Part shown: piece by piece, positions 8,023-14,592 of the stretch | How the letters are laid out: the number at the start of each line of letters is the position of its first letter | How positions within the stretch are numbered: position 1 is the first letter of the stretch | Assembly (NCBI GenBank): GCA_031376265.1 | Contig: JANMDK010000134.1 | Location: 1-19,606 of the forward strand | Origin: SZAS-79 sp031376265 | GTDB taxonomy: Bacteria > Pseudomonadota > Gammaproteobacteria > Burkholderiales > SG8-39 | Direction of reading: 5' to 3' | DNA: 19,606 nucleotides | Made by a program: the position numbers and the translations under genes | Notes under the pieces: generated by a model | What the model saw: only the letters and a program-made list of their open reading frames with translations | Told to the model about the DNA's origin: nothing | Databases searched by the model: none

Positions 8023-9051
8023 TCAGGCGGCGACGAGCCGCTCGAGCTGACCCCGGCCTTCGGGGTTGACCATGACCACGAGCGTAGTACCGGGCCCGAC
8101 CATGAAATCTGCCGGCGGGTTGAATTTCCATTCGTCCCGCACCCTCGCAGCGAGCAGGATGTAGTCCGGCGAGACCGCCATCAGGGTGCCGAGCGGGCGC
8201 TCGGCGAACCCCTGCGGAATGTCGATCTCCTCCACCCGCAGGCGGTTGTCCGAGCGAAGCATTTCGTCGAGGAAATTGACCACGCCCGGCCGCACCATGC
8301 TCGAGGCGATGCGCATGCCGCCGGTGAAATCCGGCGAGACGATCGCATCGGCGCCGACGCGCTTGATCTTTTCGATGTTGCGCACCTCGTGGCAGCGCGC
8401 CACCACGCGCAGGGCCGGGTTGAGCTGCTTGGCCGAAAGCGTGATCAGGAGGTTCTTGCTGTCGTCGCCCGTGACCGCAAAGAGGCCCGCAGCACGCCCG
8501 ATGCCGGCGCGTAGCAGCAAGTCGTCGTCGGACGAGTCGCCGTGCAGGCAAAGGGTGCGAGGGTACTTTTCGTGGAAGGCGTCGATGGCGGCCTGCGAGT
8601 CCTCGAGCGCGACGAAGGCCCGGTCGGTCACATGCAGCTCGTGCGCTACGTTGGTGCCGACGCGGCCGATGCCGCAGACAATGTAATGCTGCTTGAGCTT
8701 GTCGATCCGGTCCTGCATGCGTCGCCTCCTGAGGGCTTCGTTCAAGTCGCCTTCGACGATGAAGGCGGTGAGCTTGGATGTTGCGTAAGCGACATTGGTG
8801 ATGCCGATCGTGGCAATCACCATGAGGAAAATCCGCCCGCCGGGGCTGTGGGTCAGGTCGATCGTTTCGCCGAAGCCGATGGTGGCCACGGTGATGAACG
8901 TCATGTAGACCGCGTCGAGGATCGTAGCCTTGTAGCCCGACACGATCCAGAAGCCCGCCGAGCCGACCACCATCACCGCGACGAAAAGCAGGAACGGATT
9001 TCGGAAGGAAATGTAGAAACGGACGGCGAGGCTGGTCGGGCGAAGGCGCAT
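8023..9051 (-). CDS. K+ channel with RCK (TrkA-N/TrkA-C) domain
   Basis: A 342-residue ligand-gated-type potassium channel of the inner membrane with an MthK-like plan. TM1 is about 20-38 (FLLFVAVMVVGSAGFWIV), then a pore helix and filter in TFITVATIGFGE (51-62), then TM2 (about 73-95). After a basic linker (LRRRRMQDRIDKLK) comes the RCK nucleotide-binding domain starting HYIVCGIGRVG (Gly127, Gly129, Gly132), and a TrkA-C domain in the last 80 residues (RVEEIDIPQGFAERPLGTL). The filter TIGFGE departs from the usual TVGYGD, though Ile and Phe variants are known in prokaryotic channels. The start at 9051 is set by domain alignment and because its A is shared with the upstream gene's TGA (TGATG), implying translational coupling with the DUF2062 gene. 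The cytoplasmic ligand (Ca2+, NAD(H) or other) is unknown. Confidence 0.9.
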   Translation of the reverse strand: MRLRPTSLAVRFYISFRNPFLLFVAVMVVGSAGFWIVSGYKATILDAVYMTFITVATIGFGETIDLTHSPGGRIFLMVIATIGITNVAYATSKLTAFIVEGDLNEALRRRRMQDRIDKLKQHYIVCGIGRVGTNVAHELHVTDRAFVALEDSQAAIDAFHEKYPRTLCLHGDSSDDDLLLRAGIGRAAGLFAVTGDDSKNLLITLSAKQLNPALRVVARCHEVRNIEKIKRVGADAIVSPDFTGGMRIASSMVRPGVVNFLDEMLRSDNRLRVEEIDIPQGFAERPLGTLMAVSPDYILLAARVRDEWKFNPPADFMVGPGTTLVVMVNPEGRGQLERLVAA

Positions 9052-9614
9052 CAGTGCGGCTCTTTTTTGGCGGCGCGTCTGCGCCGGCGCGCGCGCCAGG
9101 CGAAGGCAACCTGCAGCCGCCAGGCGAGCTTGACGGCGAAGTATCCGACGGCGGCGAGCGCGAACGCAAGCGCAGGCAGGCCGACTGCGAGAGGCTTGCC
9201 GAGCGAGACGCACCAGTGGAAGAGCGCAACCATCGAATCGCCGAGCTGGAGCCAATTCATCTCGTACGCCGGGATATTGGCCGTACCCATTGGCTCGCCG
9301 AGCAGGAATGCGCCAAACTGATGGGCAAGCAAGTACAGCGGCAGGATCGTGACCGGGTTCGTGTAGAGCGTCGTCAGCAACGCGACAGGTAGATTCACCC
9401 GCAGCGGGATCGCGAGAAGCAGCGCTCCCAGCATCTGCAGCGGCCCGGGGATCAGCCCCGTGAAAAGGCCGATCGCCACGCCGCCGGCCACCGAGTGTCG
9501 GTTAAGGTGCCAGAGGTTCGGGTGGCCCAGGAAGCGCCCGAACCGGCCGAACCAAGGGTGCTCGTGGATCGAGGCATGAGTCGGCAGGAAGCGGCGGAAG
9601 TATTTGCGGGGCAT
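9051..9614 (-). CDS. DUF2062 integral membrane protein
   Basis: A 187-residue membrane protein of unknown function. It starts MPRKYFRRFLPTHASI and continues with the family hallmarks: HPNLWHLNRHSVAGGVAIG, then GLIPGPLQMLGALLLAI, then LYTNPVTILPLYLLAH. Two or three membrane segments lie between residues 45 and 165, and the C-terminus is a very basic tail (WRARRRRRAAKKE) that would sit in the cytoplasm. The frame continues upstream through the divergent comEC gene, but the family consensus puts the start at the ATG at 9614. It is the first gene of a two-gene operon with the K+ channel, joined by TGATG. A role in the envelope is only a guess. A -10-like TAAAAT lies about 50 nt upstream. Confidence 0.88.
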   Translation of the reverse strand: MPRKYFRRFLPTHASIHEHPWFGRFGRFLGHPNLWHLNRHSVAGGVAIGLFTGLIPGPLQMLGALLLAIPLRVNLPVALLTTLYTNPVTILPLYLLAHQFGAFLLGEPMGTANIPAYEMNWLQLGDSMVALFHWCVSLGKPLAVGLPALAFALAAVGYFAVKLAWRLQVAFAWRARRRRRAAKKEPH

Positions 9615-9666
9615 GGGCCAATGGGGCGTCAGCGGGACGCGTTCAGGGCCGTTAGGGGAGAGGGCG

Positions 9667-9672
9667 ATTTTA
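9667..9672 (-). promoter_or_regulatory. Candidate -10 element for the DUF2062/K+ channel operon
   Basis: On the minus strand TAAAAT stands out in a GC-rich gap between the divergent DUF2062 and comEC genes. It would give a leader of about 45 nt. The -35 match is poor. Nothing convincing was found for the comEC direction in the 130-bp gap 9615-9744. Confidence 0.33.
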
Positions 9673-9744
9673 CGCGGGGCCGCTACCTGGAACTGTGCGG
9701 CACCGTCCCAATTCGCCCGATTCCTCTCATTGCGACGGCGTCCG

Positions 9745-12120
9745 ATGCCAGTTCCGCAGTCCCTGACCGTCCTCATCCTCGCGTTCGCCGGCGGCGTGTG
9801 GTGTTTGCAACAGCAATCCGTCCTTCCAACGCTTGATGTGGACACTAAATGGCTGTGGGCGGCCGCAGCCTTTGCGCCGCTGGCCGCGGTTGCCCGATTG
9901 CGCAAGCCATTGCTCATTGCGGGGTGCTTCGCGCTGGGGTTTGCCTGGGCGGCGGGACTGGCGCACCTGCGCATGGCCGAGCGCCTTGCGCCCGAGCTCG
10001 AAGGCCGCGACCTCGTCGTGGCCGGGGTGGTGTCGGGGTTGCCGGCCATCGGCGAGCGCAGCGTGCGCTTCGAGTTCGAGATCGAAAGCGCGCAAGGGGG
10101 AAGCGCCAAGCTTCCGTCGAAGGTGATGCTGTCCTGGTATCGCAGCGGCATCGGCTCCCCGGAGGAGTCGGCGGCGATGCTCGACGACCCTTCCGGCGTG
10201 CATCCCGGCGAGCGGTGGCTCTTCACCGTGCGGCTCAAGCGGCCGCACGGCAGCGTGAATCCGTTCGGTTTCGACTACGAGGCCTGGCTGCTTGAGCGCG
10301 GCATCGGCGCCACCGGCTATGTGCGGCAACGAGGTGAGCAGCGCAAGCTCGGCGAGCGCAATTCGCTCTTCGACCGCATCGAGCAGCTGCGCGAAGCGGT
10401 GCGCACGCGTTTTCTCTCGGTGCTCGGCGAGTCCACGACTTCAGGCGTGCTGGTGGCCCTGGTCGTCGGCGACCAGCGCGCGATCGATGCGGACGACTGG
10501 CGACTTTTCAGCCGCACCGGGGTAACGCACCTCATGTCGATCTCCGGGCTGCATGTCACGCTGATCTCCGGCCTGGTCGCGGCGCTGGTTTCGTTCGGCT
10601 GGCGGCGCAGCCCGTCGCTCGTGCTGAAGCTGCCGGCGAGAAAAGCGGCCGCGGTGGCGGCCACCGTCGCGGCGCTCGCCTACACGCTCCTTGCCGGTTT
10701 CGGCGTGCCGGCCCAGCGCACTTTCTTCATGGTCGCGGCCGTTGCCGCGGCGCTCTGGTCGGGCCGCATTTCATCGCCGTCGCGCGTGCTGGCGCTCGCG
10801 CTGCTTGCGGTGCTCGTAGTGGACGCGTGGGCGGTGCTTTCCGCAGGGTTCTGGTTGTCCTTCGGCGCGGTTGCGCTGATCTTCTATGTCTCGCATGGGT
10901 GGAGCGGCGAGGATTCGTGGCTCGGGGCATGGGGGCGCGTGCAGTGGGCGATCACCGTTGGCCTCGCGCCCGCGGCGCTGCTGCTTTTCTCGCAGGTCTC
11001 GCTCATCGGGCCGCTCGCCAATGCGGTGGCGATTCCGGCGGTCAGCGGGATCATCACGCCGCTGGCGCTGGTGTGCGCCTTCGTCCCCGTCGATGCGCTG
11101 CTGCTGTTCGCCGATTGGCTCACCGGCTGGCTGATGCGTTTTTTGGAATGGTGCGATTCTCTGCCGCTGGCGTTGTGGCAGCAGCCGGTGCCGCCGCTCT
11201 GGACCGTGCTGGTCGCGGGGGCCGGGGTTCTCTGGCTGCTTGCGCCGAAAGGCGTTGCTTCGCGCTGGATCGGGTTGCTGCTTTTCCTGCCGGCCTTGCT
11301 GTTTTCACCGCCGCGGCCGGCGCAGGGCGAAGCCTGGGTGACCGTGCTCGACGTCGGCCAGGGGCTGGCGGTCCTCGTGCGCACCGCGGACCATGCGCTG
11401 CTCTTCGACTCGGGCCCGGCCTATGCCGAATCGGACAGCGGCGAGCGGATCATTGCGCCATACCTGCGCGCGGTGGGCTCGTCGCGGCTCGACGCGATGA
11501 TGGTGTCGCACAACGACATCGATCACAGCGGCGGCGCGCTTTCGGTAATGCGCGATGCAGAGGTGGGGCGTTTCCTTTCGTCGCTCGAACCCACGAATCC
11601 GATCGCGCAAGCTTCGGGCGCGCCGCACCGCTGCGTGCGCGGCGAGCGATGGGCCTGGGACGGCGTCGAATTCTCGGTGCTTCATCCGGCAAAGGACGAC
11701 TACGCCAGCGGGGAATTCCGTCCCAACGACCTTTCGTGCGTGCTGCGAGTCTCCACCGCGCACGGGTCGGTCCTGCTGACCGGCGATATCGAAAAAGCGG
11801 CGGAGGGGCTGCTCGTGCAGCGCGACGCCGCGCAGCTGAAGTCGGAAGTTCTCCTTGCACCGCATCACGGCAGCCGGACGTCTTCCACGCCGGCTTTCCT
11901 CGCGGCGGTGAAACCACGTTTTGTGGTCGTCCCGGTCGGATATCGCAATCGCTTCGGCCATCCGCGCGCCGACGTAGTCGAGCGGTACGCCGCAGCTGGC
12001 GCGCAGGTGCTGCGCACCGACCTGGACGGGGCGGTGACGGTCCGGTTTTCCGGTTCGGGCATGGAAACCATCGGCCAACGGGTGGCCGAGCGCCGGTACT
12101 GGCGGGATGCCCGCCTATAA
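9745..12120 (+). CDS. comEC: ComEC/Rec2 family DNA-uptake channel protein
   Basis: A 791-residue inner-membrane protein, normal for full-length proteobacterial ComEC, which carries single-stranded DNA into the cytoplasm in natural transformation. Order: N-terminal membrane segments and a DUF4131-type region (1-220, with DPSGVHPGERWLFTVRLK and SVNPFGFDYEAWLLERGIGA), the competence membrane domain (about 235-500, with LVVGDQRAIDADDW and GVTHLMSISGLHVTLISG), then a metallo-beta-lactamase-like domain starting VTVLDVGQGLAVLVRT (about 532). Metal-site motifs are intact: SHNDIDHSGG (His589, Asp591, Asp593, His594), LTGDIE (about 678) and PHHGSRTSS (about 706). The start at 9745 is chosen because residues from there match the family; further upstream the frame enters the divergent gene. 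No strong ribosome binding site is present. Whether the organism is naturally competent cannot be judged; comEC alone is widespread. Confidence 0.95.
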   Translation: MPVPQSLTVLILAFAGGVWCLQQQSVLPTLDVDTKWLWAAAAFAPLAAVARLRKPLLIAGCFALGFAWAAGLAHLRMAERLAPELEGRDLVVAGVVSGLPAIGERSVRFEFEIESAQGGSAKLPSKVMLSWYRSGIGSPEESAAMLDDPSGVHPGERWLFTVRLKRPHGSVNPFGFDYEAWLLERGIGATGYVRQRGEQRKLGERNSLFDRIEQLREAVRTRFLSVLGESTTSGVLVALVVGDQRAIDADDWRLFSRTGVTHLMSISGLHVTLISGLVAALVSFGWRRSPSLVLKLPARKAAAVAATVAALAYTLLAGFGVPAQRTFFMVAAVAAALWSGRISSPSRVLALALLAVLVVDAWAVLSAGFWLSFGAVALIFYVSHGWSGEDSWLGAWGRVQWAITVGLAPAALLLFSQVSLIGPLANAVAIPAVSGIITPLALVCAFVPVDALLLFADWLTGWLMRFLEWCDSLPLALWQQPVPPLWTVLVAGAGVLWLLAPKGVASRWIGLLLFLPALLFSPPRPAQGEAWVTVLDVGQGLAVLVRTADHALLFDSGPAYAESDSGERIIAPYLRAVGSSRLDAMMVSHNDIDHSGGALSVMRDAEVGRFLSSLEPTNPIAQASGAPHRCVRGERWAWDGVEFSVLHPAKDDYASGEFRPNDLSCVLRVSTAHGSVLLTGDIEKAAEGLLVQRDAAQLKSEVLLAPHHGSRTSSTPAFLAAVKPRFVVVPVGYRNRFGHPRADVVERYAAAGAQVLRTDLDGAVTVRFSGSGMETIGQRVAERRYWRDARL

Positions 12121-12121
12121 T
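12116..12121 (+). promoter_or_regulatory. Perfect -10 TATAAT for the dodecin-like gene
   Basis: A consensus TATAAT overlaps the comEC stop codon (TAA, 12118-12120). Transcription from about 12128 would give a leader of about 39 nt carrying the strong ribosome binding site of the dodecin-like gene. No consensus -35 is seen 16-18 bp upstream (sequence near CCGGTA). Confidence 0.55.
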
Positions 12122-12154
12122 GGATTCGCGGTGCTGGCGAGGCCGCAACCAACC

Positions 12155-12161
12155 GGAGGAG
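12155..12161 (+). promoter_or_regulatory. Strong ribosome binding site of the dodecin-like gene
   Basis: GGAGGAG lies 5 nt before the ATG at 12167. It decides the start: an upstream in-frame ATG at 12107 lies inside comEC and would add 20 residues unlike any dodecin. It is the best Shine-Dalgarno in the window, consistent with high expression. Confidence 0.85.
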
Positions 12162-12166
12162 CAGCC

Positions 12167-12388
12167 ATGGCTAAATCGTCAGCCGAAGGGGTTTACAAGA
12201 TCGTCGAAGTCGTAGGATCGAGCAGCACTTCGTGGGAAGACGCGGCGAAAAGCGCGGTAAAGACAGCGTCGAAATCGCTGCGCGACCTGCGCGTTGCCGA
12301 GATCACCAAGCTCGACGTCAAGATCGACGACGGCAAGATCACGGCTTTCCGCGCGCGCCTGTCGCTCTCGTTCAAGTATGAAGCGTGA
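12167..12388 (+). CDS. Dodecin family protein lacking the flavin-stacking Trp
   Basis: A 73-residue protein with the dodecin fold pattern: strand VYKIVEVVGSS, helix WEDAAKSAVKTASKSLRDL (23-41), then strands VAEITKLDVKIDDGKITAF and ARLSLSFKYE. Dodecins assemble into hollow dodecamers in the cytoplasm that usually store flavins or coenzyme A. In the classical flavin-binding form the helix is followed by LRWFEV and a Gln in EQRGHI. Here those places read LRVAEI (Val43 in place of Trp) and TKLDVKI, so the two residues that sandwich and hold the flavin are missing. It therefore probably belongs to a dodecin subgroup with another ligand. It has its own -10, a strong ribosome binding site and a terminator, so it is probably monocistronic and well expressed. 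Confidence 0.92.
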   Translation: MAKSSAEGVYKIVEVVGSSSTSWEDAAKSAVKTASKSLRDLRVAEITKLDVKIDDGKITAFRARLSLSFKYEA

Positions 12389-12412
12389 CTTCGAGGACTG
12401 ACCTTCGCAATC

Positions 12413-12456
12413 GGCCCGCGCGGGGGCGCATCGCCGCTCCCGCCGGCCCTTTTTTT
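12413..12456 (+). terminator. Rho-independent terminator after the dodecin-like gene
   Basis: A GC-rich imperfect hairpin (GGCCCGCGCGGG at 12413-12424 pairing with CTCCCGCCGGCC at 12437-12448, two mismatches and a G.U pair) is followed by seven T residues (12450-12456). It closes the dodecin-like unit 25 nt after its stop codon. Confidence 0.85.
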
Positions 12457-12471
12457 ACCTGAGCCCGTCCC

Positions 12472-13329
12472 ATGATCCCGGAACCACGCCAGCATTTCGT
12501 GCAATGCCTCTCGCCCAAGGGGCTGCACCGCATCGCCTACCTCGAATGGGGCGACGCCGCCAACGACAACGTGCTCGTATGCGTGCACGGGCTTACGCGC
12601 TGCGCGCGCGACTTCGATAATTTTGCCCGCGCGATGAGCGACCGCTATCGCGTGGTTTGCCCGGACGTCGCCGGCCGCGGCAACTCGGGTTGGCTGGCCG
12701 ACCCGATGGGTTACCAGATCCCGCAGTACGTTTCCGACATGGTCACGCTGATTGCGCGGCTCGATGTTGAGAAAGTCGACTGGGTTGGCACGTCGATGGG
12801 TGGGTTGATCGGCCTGGGGCTTGCGGCGCAGCCGGACACGCCGATCCGCAAGCTGGTGCTGAACGACGCCGGGCCAGTGGTCACCAAAGTTTCGCTGGAG
12901 CGCATCGCCACCTACGTTGGCGTGGCCCCGGCTTTTCCGGGCATCGAGGCGGCCGAGCAGTACATCCGCGCAGTCAGCGCGAGTTTCGGGCCGCACACCG
13001 ATGCGCAGTGGCGCTTCCTCACCGAGGTCGTGGTGCGCAGGCAACCCGACGGCAGCTACAAGATGCACTATGACCCGAAGCTCGCCGAACCTTTCAAGCG
13101 CCTGATGCCCGAGGGCGACCTCGAGCTCTGGCCGCTTTATGATGCAGTGCGGAGCCCGATGCTCGTGGTGCGGGGCGCGGAGTCGGACTTGCTCACGCGG
13201 GCAACCTGCGAAGCCATGAAAACGCGCGGTCCCAAGGCGAAAATCGTCGAAATCGAGGGCGTTGGGCACGCCCCGACGCTGATGCACGCGGACCAGATCG
13301 AGGTCGTCCGGCAGTTCCTGGTTTCATAG
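12472..13329 (+). CDS. Alpha/beta-fold hydrolase
   Basis: A 285-residue cytoplasmic enzyme with a complete catalytic triad. Visible motifs: VCVHGLTRCARDFD (oxyanion-hole HG region), PDVAGRGNSGW, nucleophile elbow GTSMGG with Ser108, acid Asp239 in VRGAESDLLT, and His266 in EGVGHAPTLM. A helical cap lies at about 130-200. No signal peptide is present. The closest general type is the esterase/lyso-lipase or haloalkane-like branch of single-domain hydrolases; the substrate cannot be derived. The ATG at 12472 follows the terminator of the dodecin-like gene by 15 nt and has no clear ribosome binding site, so the promoter and start region are unresolved. No terminator follows; a hairpin 37 nt after the stop codon precedes the next gene. 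Confidence 0.9.
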   Translation: MIPEPRQHFVQCLSPKGLHRIAYLEWGDAANDNVLVCVHGLTRCARDFDNFARAMSDRYRVVCPDVAGRGNSGWLADPMGYQIPQYVSDMVTLIARLDVEKVDWVGTSMGGLIGLGLAAQPDTPIRKLVLNDAGPVVTKVSLERIATYVGVAPAFPGIEAAEQYIRAVSASFGPHTDAQWRFLTEVVVRRQPDGSYKMHYDPKLAEPFKRLMPEGDLELWPLYDAVRSPMLVVRGAESDLLTRATCEAMKTRGPKAKIVEIEGVGHAPTLMHADQIEVVRQFLVS

Positions 13330-13365
13330 GGGCAGGGCACGCGTTACACCTTGAAACACATTGTT

Positions 13366-13400
13366 ACCAAACCCCTCCATCGCCGAGGGGGAATCTTGGT
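13366..13400 (+). promoter_or_regulatory. Two-step stem-loop between the hydrolase and Tyr/Pro-rich protein genes
   Basis: ACCAA (13366-13370) pairs with TTGGT (13396-13400), and inside it CCCCTC (13372-13377) pairs with GAGGGG (13385-13390) around the loop CATCGCC. An internal bulge of one against five nucleotides separates the stems. There is no T-run, so it is not a normal terminator. It lies 47 nt before the next ATG, and could act in the 5' leader or as a protein-binding site. This is the main structure in the 118-bp gap 13330-13447. Confidence 0.45.
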
Positions 13401-13447
13401 ACTGTGCTGTCCTAGGTCAACCCTGCAACCAGAGAACCTTCGACACC

Positions 13448-13954
13448 ATGCAAACCAAACCTAAAAGCCGGGCAAAGCTGACGATCGCCCTCGCTGCGCT
13501 GATGATTGGCGCACTGGCGAGCGAATCGGCTCTGGCGCATGGGTATCGCCGTGGCGGCGGCCCCCGCATCGGCTTCTACGTCGGCGCGCCGCTGCTCGCG
13601 TACTCCATGTATCGCCCGTACTACCGTCCCTACTACTACTCGCCGTACTACTACCCGCCGGTCGCGCCAATGGTCGTGCCGCCGCCGGTCTACATCGAGC
13701 AGCCGCAAGTTCAGCCGCAAGTGATCCAGCCGCCGGTGCCGCAGAACTACCAGCAGTTCGCGCCGCAGTACCAGCCCGAGCCGCAGTCGCAGTCGTATCA
13801 AATGCAGCCGCCGCAGCAGCAATACCAGGACGCGCAGCAGCAGTCGCAATCGTCCAATACCTGGTATTACTGCGCCGAGTCGCAGGCCTACTATCCCTAC
13901 GTCAAGCAATGCGCAGCCGGCTGGCAGCAGGTCGCCCCGCAGGCGCGCAACTAA
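13448..13954 (+). CDS. Exported Tyr/Pro/Gln-rich protein with C-terminal WYYC motif
   Basis: A 168-residue exported protein of unknown function. The signal peptide (about 1-31) ends ASESALA, followed by HGYRRGGGPRIGFYVGAPL. Then comes a low-complexity region: YRPYYRPYYYSPYYYPP, then PPVYIEQPQVQPQVIQPPV, then about 50 residues of Gln/Pro/Ser. The last 30 residues hold an ordered motif, WYYCAESQAYYPYV...C...W (Cys142 and Cys155), that recurs in many proteobacterial envelope proteins; the two Cys may form a disulphide. The frame is open further upstream, but the ATG at 13448 gives a proper signal peptide. It lies 7 bp before a glycine-zipper lipoprotein gene that also ends in a Pro/Tyr-rich tail, so the two probably act together in the envelope. 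Confidence 0.8.
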   Translation: MQTKPKSRAKLTIALAALMIGALASESALAHGYRRGGGPRIGFYVGAPLLAYSMYRPYYRPYYYSPYYYPPVAPMVVPPPVYIEQPQVQPQVIQPPVPQNYQQFAPQYQPEPQSQSYQMQPPQQQYQDAQQQSQSSNTWYYCAESQAYYPYVKQCAAGWQQVAPQARN

Positions 13955-13961
13955 GAAAGCC

Positions 13962-14504
13962 ATGCTCAATAAAACCCTCAAGCTGTCCCCGTTGCTCGCG
14001 GTGCTGGTCCTCGGCGCTTGCGCCACGATTCCTCCCGGCCCGCGCGTGATGGCGCTTCCGGGCACCGGCAAGAGCTTCGATGAATTCAAGGCCAACGACT
14101 ACGAGTGCCGCCAATACGCGGAATCGCAGACCGGCATGAACCCGAACGATGCGGTTGCCAATAGCGCGGTCAGCGGCGCCATCGTCGGCACGGCAGTCGG
14201 CGCGCTCGCCGGCGCGATGATCGGCGGACACGGCGGCGCGGGCGTTGGCGCGGGCATGGGCCTGGCCACCGGCGCGATCGCCGGCTCGGGCGCGGGCGGT
14301 GCATCGGGGCGCAACTTCCAGCAGCGCTACGACGTCGCCTACCAGCAGTGCATGTACGCGCGCGGCAACAAGGTGCCGGTTGCAGGGCGCATGGAGTCTC
14401 CCCGCCCGGCGTACGGTCCGCCTCCCGGCTACTATCCGCCGCCCCCGCCGCAGGGCTACAGCCAGCCCCCGCAGGGCTACTACCCGCCGCCTCCGCGGCA
14501 GTAG
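13962..14504 (+). CDS. Glycine-zipper lipoprotein with Pro/Tyr-rich tail
   Basis: A 180-residue predicted outer-membrane lipoprotein. The signal peptide ends in a lipobox LGAC, so Cys20 would be lipidated; residue 21 is Ala, so no inner-membrane retention signal. Residues about 40-60 (DEFKANDYECRQYAESQTG) and 130-145 (QQRYDVAYQQCMYARG) carry one Cys each and flank a glycine-zipper segment (about 66-115) rich in GxxxG repeats such as GAIVGTAVGALAGAMIGG, able to insert in or pack against a membrane. The last 45 residues are PPPGYYPPPP-type repeats. Similar proteins are annotated as glycine-zipper or OmpA-like membrane-domain family. AAGAAAG before the ATG serves as ribosome binding site. It is the last gene of its unit, followed 31 nt later by a strong terminator. 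Confidence 0.85.
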   Translation: MLNKTLKLSPLLAVLVLGACATIPPGPRVMALPGTGKSFDEFKANDYECRQYAESQTGMNPNDAVANSAVSGAIVGTAVGALAGAMIGGHGGAGVGAGMGLATGAIAGSGAGGASGRNFQQRYDVAYQQCMYARGNKVPVAGRMESPRPAYGPPPGYYPPPPPQGYSQPPQGYYPPPPRQ

Positions 14505-14535
14505 GCCCGCCGAGCCGCCCCGTGCGGCACACTCG

Positions 14536-14573
14536 AAACCCGCAAATGCAGCGCCTGCATCTGCGGGTTTTTT
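14536..14573 (+). terminator. Strong intrinsic terminator upstream of paaA
   Basis: AAACCCGCA-A-ATGCAG (14536-14551) pairs with CTGCAT-C-TGCGGGTTT (14555-14570) around a 3-nt loop CGC, with a single A/C mismatch, and six T residues (14568-14573) follow. It separates the envelope-protein genes from paa. Confidence 0.93.
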
Positions 14574-14580
14574 ATTGGGC

Positions 14581-14586
14581 GATAAT
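14581..14586 (+). promoter_or_regulatory. Candidate -10 element of the paa operon
   Basis: GATAAT is followed by CGCCGC and then the ATG of paaA at 14593, so transcription would begin at or next to the start codon. There is no ribosome binding site and the gap to the upstream terminator is only 19 bp. This favours a leaderless paaABCDE mRNA. The -35 would fall inside the terminator hairpin and has no consensus match. Confidence 0.42.
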
Positions 14587-14592
14587 CGCCGC

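Noticed and set aside
9615..10238. Upstream in-frame extension of the DUF2062 gene
   Set aside because: It is antisense to comEC and has no family similarity; the consensus N-terminus starts at 9614.
14523..14592. Possible small RNA gene between the glycine-zipper lipoprotein and paaA
   Set aside because: The only structure is the terminator hairpin, and there is no room for a separate promoter before it.
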